From Ctenosaura bakeri (taxonomy: Eukaryota > Chordata > Lepidosauria > Squamata > Iguanidae): 64,000 bases of DNA. Position 1 is the stretch's first letter; each line of letters starts with the position of its first letter. The position numbers and the translations under genes were made by a program. Where the stretch lies: positions 620,001 to 684,000 of the forward strand of contig CAOLHI010000353.1 of assembly GCA_948474755.1 (NCBI GenBank). The letters are read 5' to 3'. The notes beneath the pieces were generated by a model. The model did not search any database and was not told the DNA's origin. It saw only the letters and a program-made list of their open reading frames with translations. Positions 35,351 through 45,640 of the stretch are shown in pieces.

Positions 35351-35805
35351 TATGGCATCATTGGAAATGTCTGCAAGCAGTGAAACCTTTATATGGAAAC
35401 CTTTTTGAATAGCATAATGAAAGGGCTCTTAGCCTCAGTAATTCCAAAGTATTCTCATTACAAAAAGACAGCCCTGACAGCACAGTCCTCTTCAGTTGGC
35501 ATCTATTCATGAGAAAATCTCAGTAAATTGAATCAACTTTACTCCTAGATATGAAATAGGATCGCAGCCTCAATATACTTCAGAAGTGAAACCTTTCCAT
35601 TACAGCTATGTCATAAGAAACATGTAGAACAACAACAGTTAACAATGACCTGTACACACAGTGCTGTAGAAGATGGACTCCCTTGATGAATGGTTCCTTA
35701 AAAAACCACTTCTCCTCAAAAGAAAAATGTTGATGTAATTAAGCAGAAAAAAAATGAGTCATGAATCTGAATCCTGTTGTTGATCCCCACAAGGTAGGAC
35801 ACATT
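35351..35805. other. no recognisable feature
   Basis: About 450 bases without recognisable gene or repeat. Confidence 0.45.
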
Positions 35806-36002
35806 GACTATTTCTGCCCTACACTGTTATAGTGCTATTATTCCACTTTCAACATCCTGTGGAATCCTGCAGTTTAGGGAGGGGCATTTTGAATTCTCAG
35901 CTAAAGAGCTTTTTGACCTTGGTATAAACTACAAATCCCTGAATTCCACAGGATGTTGAAAGTGGATTAATAACATTATAATAGTGTAGTGCGAAAATGG
36001 TC
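35806..36002. mobile_element. MITE family A copy
   Basis: Ends GACTATTTCTGCCCTAC and GTGCGAAAATGGTC, arms TTTCAACATCCTGTGGAATC and GGATGTTGAAAGTGG. ATT is duplicated at 35803-35805 and 36003-36005. Confidence 0.85.
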
Positions 36003-36204
36003 ATTGAATCATGTTGACTCAAGATCCAACAAGTGATTTTAGACTAATCAGTTGGATCCAGGCTATGGAGCCATAATTCCTGCTGACACAAGGTAGTAAT
36101 TTCAATCAATACGTGACCTGTGTATAAATATGAACTACATTTGACATCTCTCTCTTTCTGCTCTAGGAATGTCTTCTCAAAACAAACAAACAAACAACAA
36201 CAAC

Positions 36205-36946
36205 AATGATTATAATAAAATTTATTTGTATCCCGCCTCTCCACATGGATCGAGGCGGCTAACAACATAAAATACATTATACATTAAAAGACATTAAAAG
36301 ACATTAAAAATATACCCAGTCCTCCCCACCCACCAACCCACCTAAACCAACCCCTTAAAATACACAGCAATTAACAATCCATCAATTACTGTTAGCAAAG
36401 CAGCAAGGCAATAGATGAGAGTTGATAGAAATGCTAGTCTGGGAAGGCCTGTCGGAAGAGATCAGTCTTGACTGCTCTTTTAAAGCTGTCAGGACTGGTA
36501 ATATGCCAGGTCTCCTCCGGCAGGCCATTCCATAGCTTGGGAGCGATAGAACAAAAGGTCCTCTGGGTAACCGCAGCCAACCTAGTTCTGACTGGCTGCA
36601 GTAAATTCCTCCCAGAGGACCTTAATGTGTGGAGCGGATTATATGGGAGAAGGCGATCCCACAGGTAGGCTGGCCCCAAGCCATAAAGGGTTTTAAAGGT
36701 AATAACCAACACCTTGTACTGTGCCTGGAAACTAATAGGCAGCCAATGTAACGACTTCAGAATTGGTGTTATGTGATCAGTTTTAGGTCTACCAGTGACC
36801 AACCTGGCTGCCATATTCTGAACTAATTGAAATTTCCGGACTAAGCACATGGGTAGCCCTATGTAGAGTGCATTACAGAAGTCAAGCCGTGAAGTTACCA
36901 GCACATGCACCACTGTTTTTAGGTGTTCAGCTCCAGGAAGGGACAC
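36205..36946 (-). pseudogene. L2-clade LINE 3' end, C-terminal RT
   Basis: A 170-codon open frame (36434-36946) encodes HLKTVVHVLVTSRLDFCNAL, then IQNMAARLVTG-like (VQNMAARLVTG), HWLPISFQAQYKVLV, LHTLRSSGR and FCSIAPKLWNGLPEE. It matches the element at 6297 but lacks the frameshift that element has near 7440, so it shows the proper C-terminus. The 3' UTR ends at TATCCCGCCTCTCCACATGG and AAC repeats (36181-36205). Confidence 0.88.
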
Positions 36947-37545
36947 ACGTTCACCGCCTCTTCACACTTCACTTCCTAAGGGTCTTTTTATGTGTCTTGG
37001 CTCTTGAGAGGCTCAGGTTGGAACCTTTTCCTTTAGATGGATAGCTTGCAAAAAAGAAGTATTGTCAGCACTAAGGAGAAAGATCAGATAGAAATTAATT
37101 AAATAAATGTCATTACCATGTACATCTGTCTGGTCCATTATATACCTCTGCCTGTTGCTAGTGTGATCTAGAAAGTATATATCAGATGGTAATCCAAAAG
37201 CACCAGCTAAGTTAAAAGTTGTTATTCCAGTCTCAGGGTGTGTGTGTGTGTTTATATGGTTTGTACAGCTCAGATACATTCAAAGCTAAAACCCAAACTT
37301 CTCATTTCTAGTCAGTAGTACATGTCTCTCTCATTCCTAGGCCCCATTTGAGTTATGAGCACTCTCCTATTCCATCTCCTGTTCCGTGTGAATTGTCTTA
37401 TCAGGAAGACTGTTTTCTGGCATATGTTTTGTGCTTAAGCACCATATTTTATAGTACTAGGAATCTAAATCTTGTTTTTCATCAGTGAAGAATTGTTGTA
37501 ATGATTTAGATAATATAGATGTAGGGCACTTCAGTTTTACACAAA
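36947..37545. other. no recognisable feature; short (GT)n
   Basis: A short GT run lies near 37238-37251. Nothing else recognised. Confidence 0.4.
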
Positions 37546-38314
37546 GGCCCTTTCTGCACCTTACCTTCATAGCGTGACAAACTAGAGCCCTCATGATATT
37601 GCCAGTATCGCAAGAGGCCCAGTAGAGAGTCCCTTGCAGTCTGCACATGGTAGGGAATTCGTGAGAGAGCACCAGTCCCCGCCCAGTGCCTTGTCTGCAT
37701 GTTGGCATCCTGGGCCATGCCCAGGTCCCACCCTGTCCCCGCCCCACCGACCCTGATTGGTTGGTAGTTTTTTTTTTATTATTATTGTTTCGTTGACTAT
37801 TGTGCTAACGTTAGCATGATAGATCCTGCCAACAGGCTGTTTCATACTACTTTGGTAATGTGCTAACGATAGCACCAAGTTTTTTTTTTAAAAAAAAACA
37901 CAGCTGGACCCCTGGGGCTGCTGTCATCTTGAGTGTAAGTGGCAACGCAGCCCCGGGGTGGCCTCTCATGGTGACGTGTCGTGCAGTGTTCCCTGATGCC
38001 ATGGGGGCAGCGGCCAGCCTGCTGCTGGGTGGAGTGTCCCCTAGGAGTTGCTGCTTGAGGGACAGGCAGCAGGGACTGTCCACGCCCCACCCACTCTCAG
38101 GTCCTTCCCGGAAGCACACTGGACGATGGCTCCGCAGGCCCTCTGGTCGCACAACTGATGCGTGAAAGGTAGATTATTTTCACCTTTCAGGTGAAAATAA
38201 GAAAACATGCTACCAGCACTATCTGGTTCACCAGAACGTCATGCGGTACGGCGGCTCATGAAGCGGGGAGGGAGTGTGCCTAATACACTTTAAAGATGCC
38301 ATGCAAAAAGAGCC
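37546..38314 (-). mobile_element. long GC-rich MITE, family B-like, 769 bp
   Basis: Ends GGCCCTTTCTGCACCTTACC and ATGCAAAAAGAGCC. AAA is duplicated at 37543-37545 and 38315-38317. It shares the family B termini but has its own interior (CpG-containing, with CACGTCACC-like and GGGGCAGCGG stretches). I could not place the 71-base module in it. Confidence 0.7.
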
Positions 38315-38368
38315 AAAGTCTAGCTATTATTATTTGGCAATGGTAGCGAGAAGAGTGGGTTTTGTTTG

Positions 38369-38697
38369 TTATAAAAATGTATATTCTGATTTAAAGCTAC
38401 AGAAAACACAGTTGCAATATGACAGTAAAACTTGACTCATTGAGTCTTCACAACACAATGCATTGCAATATCTAATACATTTGTAAAAACTGCTCAGTTT
38501 TATCTTCCCAAAGCATAAACAGTACTTCCCCATCATGGGCAGGGGACCACATTTTTCTATGAAGTCAAGGTTTAGATCTTCATCACAAGAAGTTAATAAT
38601 CTCTCTACTTGGAGCTGTACTGCTTCCAATGTGTATGTCTTCCATGATTGAATGCTTTTCCATTCTACATCAACTCCACCACTCTGAAATAACAATC
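38369..38697 (-). other. exon candidate with acceptor-like boundary
   Basis: On the minus strand a good acceptor (GTTTTCTTTATACAG ending at 38698) is followed by an open frame of about 108 codons starting LLFQSGGVDVEWKSIQSWKT and including DEDLNLDFIEKCGPLPMMGK. The first 65 residues look like globular protein; the part after GKYCL is Cys-rich and less convincing. A weak donor-like AA|GTACTG occurs there. I do not recognise the protein. It may be a real exon, a pseudogene piece or chance. Confidence 0.3.
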
Positions 38698-38719
38698 CTG
38701 TATAAAGAAAACCAACTTA

Positions 38720-39312
38720 TGAAGAAGAAAATTCTGGGTTAACTTTCTCCTTGGCTTCCATATTTACATATATAATAGATATTTTGTACATGCCAACATT
38801 CTCTACCAAACTAGCAGGTAAAAAGGGGACAGACAACAATGTTGAGTAAGTAAAGGACCACTTTAAATTTGACTATGATGGACCACAGGGGGAAGAAATC
38901 TAAAATGAGTTCCAACTGAGACAAGGGATCCCTACCTAACATTCTCCTCAGCCACTCCTGGGTGAAACTCCCAAGCCTGAATGCCAGCTAGGATTTGGTT
39001 CAGCACCCAGCTAGCCATAAACAAGGGACACCTTCTAGATATCTCCCCTCAAAGTCCTATGATATAGAGGGGGAATGTACCCCTGGCCAATCCCAATGGT
39101 ATTCTCTTTTTCCACCACTTTGGTCCTGCAACCTACAGGGCAAGGTCTGAACACATCCTCTTCACCAAAGACGTGTCTTGGGCTGCTCACTATAATACCC
39201 CTTAAAGTTTCCTCTGTCTATCTGCCAGTGACCACTTGTATCAAAGACTGCACCCAAAACAACTGCCCAAGTCCTTACTATGACAGTGCAGAGGGTTTTT
39301 TTAAAACTAGCA
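38720..39312. other. no recognisable feature
   Basis: About 600 bases without recognisable gene or repeat. Confidence 0.4.
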
Positions 39313-39535
39313 AAACAAACAACAACAACAACAGCAATAATAAAATTTATTTATATCCCGCCTCTCCCCATGGATCGAAGCGGTACTACAAAAATACATT
39401 AAATACATTAAAAGCATTAAAACATAACAATCCTCCCCACCCACCAACCCATCTAAAACCAATCCCCTAAAACACATTAACTACATTAAAAAACAGGAGG
39501 ACAGTTGGTGGGAGGCGGTGGAGTACTAGTCTGGG
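39313..39535 (-). mobile_element. L2-clade LINE 3' UTR fragment
   Basis: AATAAAATTTATTTATATCC, CGCCTCTCCCCATGGATCGA and CCTCCCCACCCACCAACCCA match the 3' UTR of the element at 36205, preceded by AAC repeats. Truncated before the coding part. Confidence 0.85.
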
Positions 39536-40908
39536 ACTAGTACAAACAAACAAAAACCCCTAAAACTGGAAAGGGGCAGAAGAAAAAATTCTACTGGGAT
39601 CTACCGACGAAGGATGGGTAGATCAAGCTACAGCAAAGAGGGAGATCTTGAGACACAGTTGTCATATAAAGCTATCTTGTTCCACCTCTTATTCCTAGCA
39701 CCTGTCTATGTGCCGGGACATCCAAGGATTTTTCTTCACCCTGGTCTCTTTCATCAAGGAGCATCCCTTTCCTGAAGCTTGCTTTACTGCTTGGGAGAGG
39801 GGTTGTATTCCTTCAGTCCTCAACCTGTAGTCTGAAGTGGTCCAGCTTTGGCAGGAAGAACCAAGTGAGATTAGCCTGGCAAGTACCTCTGTTAAGCAAG
39901 TTTCAGAGGAAGTAACTACCGCCGAGAAGGTCCTCAGTCCAGTACTGACTTGTGGTATTTTTCACTGAGTAAAGCCTTCCCAGTAGATCTTAAAGCATTC
40001 TGGTAATTACTTGGGTTGGATGTGTATAATTGGTTGGAACACTGAGGATCTACAGAACAATTTACCCTCCCTCCCCCCAAAAAAACCCTGCATTATATTA
40101 ACAATACATTGCCAAATATAACATTGATCAGACTTTCCCCACTATGTAAAAACTCACTGCCTTCTGTTGCTATAGCAACATCATAACCGCAGCAGGAAAG
40201 CAACAGGCATGTCTTGATATGATTTTGATCAGCACTTTGTGCTGCAAATTAATATTAAATGGAAAGTCAATAATAAATGAAAATACCTTTATAAGCAGCG
40301 AGTGGAGATGGGGTACCCAGTTGGAAGTATTCAGCATTTTAGCAGTTATGTACTTTTAATGAAGTACACTACTACTGGTACTGGTGGAGGAGGAAGAGGA
40401 GCAGCAGCAGCAGTGGAAGAGCTCTTGCTTTTTATTAACACTCCAAGAAAATAGGTTTCAAAAGAAAACTCCACTGAGGAGGGAGTCATTTACATAGCAA
40501 GCAGAATTATATGTCATCTCTCTCTATATTTAGGCCATTGTTCATGATGCTTAATTAGATGTTGTTTAATGCTTCAGTTGCCGAAGAAGTCAGACACAAG
40601 GCAGGGCACATTAAGATGATGAAAGGGGAAAAAACCACTTTCATTTATCAAGAGAACTGGTAATGCACACAAGAGAGTTTGGAGATGGATTTTTGCATCT
40701 GTCTGGGCCACAACTTTGTACCTTAATTTGGATTTGGAAAGTAGATGTTTAATTTTATTATTGCTGCTGCTGCTGCTGCTGTTTTGGCCCAAGGTTTCTC
40801 AGTTAACCTGTTAGAATTGAAAACAAAAGGTTGATAGTGAGAACTTAGTCATCAGACATAATACTCTAGAATACCTAGGAGCATGCTCTGAAAATGTGTA
40901 AGACTCAT
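39536..40908. other. no recognisable gene; (AGC)n and (TGC)n runs
   Basis: Short triplet runs at 40395-40414 and 40761-40781. Otherwise unrecognised. Confidence 0.4.
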
Positions 40909-41108
40909 GGCCTTTCCACACTACACTGTTATGGTGCTATTATTTCACTTTTAACATCCTATGGAATTCTGGGGTTTGTAGTTTACTGAAGCCAAAGAGG
41001 TCTCTGACTAATAATTCTTAACGCCCCTCCCTAAACTACAAACCCCAGGATTCCATAGGATGCTGACAGTGGAATAATAGCATTATAACCGTGTAGAATG
41101 GAATGGCC
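40909..41108. mobile_element. MITE family A copy, 200 bp
   Basis: Ends GGCCTTTCCACACTACACTG and GTGTAGAATGGAATGGCC. Arms TTTTAACATCCTATGGAATT and TTCCATAGGATGCTGACAGT. It lies at the edge of a LINE fragment. A duplicated CTCA can be read on both sides with a one-base offset. Confidence 0.85.
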
Positions 41109-41260
41109 CTCAGACAAGTTAAGAAAGTACTTCTTCACATAATACCCATCAAAATGGAATTCACTACAAGTTGCAGTGGTGGACACCAGCATGTCAGCTT
41201 TAAAAAGGGAGCAGACAAATGGCTACTTCACAATGTACATGCTCAGTAGGTTGGAGGACT
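41109..41260 (+). repeat. LINE fragment, CR1 group, sense
   Basis: Reads as KKYFF, WNSLQVAVVDTSMSALKREQ with small disruptions, the extreme C-terminus of a CR1-group RT (compare the antisense piece at 31225). Confidence 0.5.
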
Positions 41261-42182
41261 ATATTTTGGTTCCTTCAAACACAGCACAGGCTACACTGCT
41301 GCTGTCATCTCCTTGAACCCACAGTGAAGTTAAAGTCACTTCTGATCAATTTAGGGATTGATTTTTAGTTTTTTTTAGACATAGGAGTGGACCAAAAACT
41401 ACATTCACAGCAAAACTGAAGTTCCTCAGAATTTTATTTTATTTTTTAATTAAAAAAGGGATTTTCAGCTGAATTTGGGTAGGAAGGTTTTTAGCATTCA
41501 GTTTTTGAAGTAACAAAAGTAACTGCAGAAAGTAAGCATTTAATTATCCTTGAGCACTGTGAAAGTAAAGAGTTACTTTTAAAAGCTGAAACTATAATGA
41601 TAATTACATAGGGCTTGGATCTCTGGCTGTAACAAATTACAACTTTAAAGTAATTTTTCAAGTTATCCTGAGAAATGTGTTTGATACCAGAGGTACCAAA
41701 GTTAACCCAGAGATTAACTAATTCTGCCTGAAAACATACTTGATTTTGGCTGTGCTGTAGGTGCATAGCTTGTGTCTGGTACTTTCTTATCTCTTTGCAT
41801 TTCCACAATTCCTTGGAATCTTTTATTGACTACATTGTTGTTGTTGCTGTTGTTGTTGTTGTTGTTGTTTTAAAAAAATACTGTGTTCGTCTTGTAATAC
41901 CTGAGCTGTTAGCCATTTCCATTTATATATGATATCATTTATAAAAGTTTAAAAGTAAAATGAATATAAATAGTATTTTTTCTAACAATTTCTGAACTTA
42001 AACTCATTTAAAAACCTGTCTCCCGTCTATCTGCCTCAGAAGAAGAGCAGACTTAAAAGACTAATCCTTTCTCATTTTTGAAGTTGCCACACAATAAGGG
42101 ATGGAAAGAATATTTTAAACAATAATATTTATTAAAAAAATCAAAAACTGAATTTTTTGAGTCTTGGGAAATGAGAATCTTT
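41261..42182. other. unrecognised; (GTT)n microsatellite
   Basis: About eleven GTT units, one interrupted, at 41835-41869. AT-rich elsewhere, without recognisable genes. Confidence 0.45.
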
Positions 42183-42262
42183 ACAATTTAGGACTTATTC
42201 TGCACAAAATGTGTATGTGGGATTTTGGCATTCATTTCCTGTGCAGTAATCAGCTTTTGCTA
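42183..42262. repeat. repeat family C, one end
   Basis: AATTTAGGACTTATTCTGCA, then CAAAATGTGTATGTGGGATTT, matches the left end of the element at 59271. Confidence 0.45.
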
Positions 42263-42408
42263 ACCACGAATGGAAAAAAGAGACCGGAAACAAAGTATGG
42301 GATGAATAAGAATGATTTAACTATCAACCTATTTAATTTTTAAGCCCTGATATTTCAATAAAAGGAACAACCTATTGTGGGAGCAACAGAAGCAGATGGT
42401 TTCTCATA

Positions 42409-42588
42409 GTCCATTTCCACACTAGCCTGTTATAGCACGATGATTCCATTTTCAACATCCTCTGGAATCCTGGGGTTTGCAGTTTCAGGAGGGGCCGGGC
42501 GGACCCTCCCGAAACTGCAAAGCCCAGGATTCCAGAGGATGTTGAAAGTGGAATCATCGCGGTATAACAGGCTAGTGCGGAAATGGCC
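42409..42588. mobile_element. MITE family A copy, near-perfect hairpin, 180 bp
   Basis: The two halves are almost perfect inverted copies around GGGCCGGGCGGACC: CATCCTCTGGAATCCTGGGG on the left, CCAGGATTCCAGAGGATG on the right. ATA is duplicated at 42406-42408 and 42589-42591. Probably one of the youngest family A copies here. Confidence 0.9.
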
Positions 42589-42794
42589 ATAGACTGCCTT
42601 CCCAGCTTCCCATGAGTAAAACCCCTGAAACTCCTGAGAAAACACCATCCCCACTTCTGGTACCTCCATCTCAATCTTTTCTGAACCTGCCTGTGATCTT
42701 AAATTCCTAGTTGTAAAAGGGTGATGAATTGCACAAAATAAAATCCTAAAACTCACTAGGAACCCTTCTCTCCAGTAATATGTCAGTACCAGTA

Positions 42795-42912
42795 CATGTT
42801 GTGGTGGTGGTGGTGATGGTGTGCCTTCAAGTTGTTTCTGCCTTATGGGGCTTTATTTATGGGGCTCTCTGGGGCTACGAGTGAGTGACATGTCCATGGT
42901 CACCCAGCACAT
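42795..42912 (-). repeat. antisense RTE-tail SINE remnant
   Basis: TGCCTTCAAGTTGTTTCTGC, then CTTATGGGGC and GACATGTCCATGGTCACCCA, matches the RTE-tailed SINE body in antisense. A TGG triplet run precedes it (42802-42818). Confidence 0.6.
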
Positions 42913-43009
42913 TTTATCAAGGTACATTTGTAACAAAACTGATAAACTAAAAAATCAATGGGGCTGGTACTCTTTTGGATGTGAGGGACATTTTTTTCCT
43001 CCTATTTAC

Positions 43010-43200
43010 CTGACTGTTGATTCCTGTTGCCCCCTGATTTTCTTTTGAAAAGTTCGGAAATGAATAAGTCTCCCACAGACTGAGCAGTCATACTAAAACT
43101 TACAGAGGTGGTTTGTATGTTAATCCTGAACCCCAAATTCTCATCAAAGTAATCTCGCTTGTATATACCGTGCACCGAACTTTGGACTTCCTTGGGCCTT
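43010..43200 (-). other. exon-like open stretch with donor-like boundary
   Basis: On the minus strand a 191-base open stretch lies between TTATGCAG (acceptor-like, weak pyrimidine tract) and CAG|GTAAAT (strong donor-like). It encodes SSVHGIYKRDYFDENLGFR, INIQTTSVSFSMTAQSVGD and FISELFKRK. I do not recognise it. It may be a dispersed repeat instead of an exon. Confidence 0.25.
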
Positions 43201-43763
43201 CTGCATAATCTGACAACTGTGAGACTGCTCATGCTGAGTTGGTCATGCAGAGGTCATGATGTGCATCCACAACTATCACCACATCTAGTCCAGTCTAAGG
43301 ACCAGGTTACTTACCACCCTCATATGGAATGATTCATCATAGAGGAAACAAGCAGGTCCAGAAAAATCCACATATGCCTGACAAATGATGTACACATATT
43401 GGATCAAGGAAAAAAGAATGCAAAGCCTGTACCTTAGAAATAAGCCCAACATATATGAAGAATCTGGGCAACCTAGTTGCCTAAATCTTGTTGACCCTAT
43501 GCTTCCTCAGCTTCTCTTTTTCTTTGTCATCCATCTCATTTGTGCCCTTCTTTTCCCAATCACAACAGAACAAGGTAAAAACAATTATGTATTCACCCCA
43601 CAATGTTTTAGCTTTGTGGACTGTAACAAGTTGTCATCTAACAGAAGTGTCTGCTCTCCACAAAGAATGGCTAAGTATGGAAAGGTATTATAATTGCCGT
43701 AGTATAAAGGGACCATAGCTTTCCAGTTCCCATCCTGGTGATGAACTGAACTAGGGGAATAAT
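43201..43763. other. no recognisable feature
   Basis: About 560 bases without recognisable gene or repeat. Confidence 0.4.
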
Positions 43764-44084
43764 TCAACCAAGGATCCTATTGGGGCTGCCCCTGTACCCA
43801 GGCCAGTTCTGTAAGTAGTCCACTGACTGCTGTTCCCAAGCTGCAACTTGTATCCTGCATGTTAGGGTAACCAACAGGACACTCCAAGGTCTTCCAAACC
43901 ATCTATACCCTTCTGTAACCCCACTATTCATAATAGGGGTCTCATCTGAACCCACTTCAGCCACTAAGTTCACTTCAGCCACCAAGTTCTCTGCAGATCT
44001 CCCAAGGCTTCCAGATGAAGCTACCACAACTGGACCATCATAATTATCATCCACTGAAGAGATTCCTGTTGGCCCTCCTGTCAT
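43764..44084 (-). other. unidentified 106-codon open frame
   Basis: Starts TGGPTGISSVDDNYDGPV, has a small internal duplication (NLVAEV twice) and a Trp-rich end (RWFGRPWS, NWPGYRG). It lies 560 bases from an LTR and beside a degenerate tandem repeat. No family recognised. It could be part of an unknown transposon. Confidence 0.2.
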
Positions 44085-44369
44085 TTCTGTTTCTCTAAAG
44101 CATCACAATGAGCCAAAATTTCACTGGGAACTTTCTCCTTAACCAAACCCTCAGGTGTTTTTTGTTTGTTTGTTTTGTTTTGCTTTGTTTTTGTTTTTGG
44201 AGGGAGCTGGGGAATTGCCTGCTAAGATGGAGCATCTGTCCTCTTCAATTATTCAAGCCTTCCTAAAATGGCTGCCAAAATACCCCTTCCCCTTCATCCA
44301 TAGAAAAGAAAGATAGCTCAGTGGGTGGGCTTTTTGCTAACCACCTCTTTAGAGCACCCACCAGTCTGT

Positions 44370-45640
44370 GTGTCTGCTTAGGCCTAACAGAGGCTTATGG
44401 GTCAACGGATGCATCCAGATCCAAATAGATCCTAAGATGAGCCTGACTGGGGCCTATTGGTCTACTCAAGCCTAACAGAGACCTATGTGCCTAATGCCCA
44501 ACCAATTGGGCCTAACAGGGACATTAATGCTTAATGAAGGCCTTTGGACTCTAAATGGGATGTAACCACAACCCGGCAATGACAATAGATCCACTAAGGC
44601 TCAGCCAATGTCAGCTGGTCAGACTGGGATCTAGAAGCAGCCCAATTGTTACCCTGTGTGTTGGGGGTCCCAGGAGGGGCACCCAAATTACCAAATAAAA
44701 ACACAAATTGGGGGAATTTAGCTTGAGCACTCTCTCGGCTAAATGAGAGGCAGGGTAACTTTAGCAAGGATCTTTTAACCCTATGTATACAGCATCAGGT
44801 CAGAGAGCGGCTAGACAAGATTTTCAAAGTAACAAACAATATTTTATTAAAACAAGAGATACGATAGACAAGACATAAACTAACTAGCTGAGAAATAGAA
44901 ACGGAGAGCTTTTCGGGAAAGACAATACGACACCTGGTCTCATAGTCCTGGAGAGAAGCGGGGTTCCAAGGAAGAAAGCTCAGCGGGGCTCACTGAGGGG
45001 AGTGCCTTCAGACTACCGGCAGCAAGGCGGGATGGAAGTCCAAAGTAGTCTGAAGATGTCCCAAAAGTGGAGACCTTTTATAGGGTGGATTTTACCTACA
45101 GGCTATGTTATGTTCGGTGAGAACAAAGGAAATTTGGAGTTGGACAAAGGAGTTGGAAAAGGTCAAGTTCTGCGTGATGGGTTTAGCTTTTAAGACAATA
45201 GCGTGGCCAGTTCATTAATAGCCTGATACAAAGGAATGGCTTGACTCTTGGATGCATGGCTTTGTGTAGACCGGAGCCAAGCAGAGCTGGTTTGCAGGGA
45301 GATTTTTCCCTAAAGCAACGGAGAGGCTTAAATTGCCTGCCTGAATGGGGTTTTGGAATGTACAACCATTAACGGCCGCACCCGTACATGCTCGTCCAGG
45401 AGGCCTCTGCAAACACGTGGAGTGGGGTGGCAGAGAAAAGGTCAAACAAAGGCCAAATTATTTGATATGAAAAGGATATCTAGTGCTCTCACCTGACATA
45501 TCATAACCGTGATAATACAATGAGACCTAGAAGTCTCATAAGGACTAATAAAAAGTATGACTGGGCCCTAACAATGACCCAATGGGCCTATAGGTCCCAG
45601 CACCAAAAATGGGTTGAGTTGTGGAAAGGGTCAGGGACTG
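44370..45640. repeat. degenerate tandem repeat split by an LTR
   Basis: Words like GCCTAACAGAGGCTTATGGG, CCTAACAGAGACCTATG and CCTAACAGGGAC recur every 60-80 bases at 44380-44530, and GGCCCTAACAATGACCCAAT recurs at 45564, beyond the LTR at 44647-45517. It looks like an old minisatellite or coding repeat. Confidence 0.5.
44647..45517 (-). mobile_element. solo LTR, copy 4
   Basis: Starts TGTTACCCTGTGTGTTGGGG and ends near CATAACCGTGATAATACA, with CAAT on both sides. The minus strand has TATAAAAGG (about 45077-45082) and AATAAA (44843-44848). Same family and strand as copies 2 and 3. The right end has a one- or two-base insertion, so the last base is uncertain. Confidence 0.85.
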
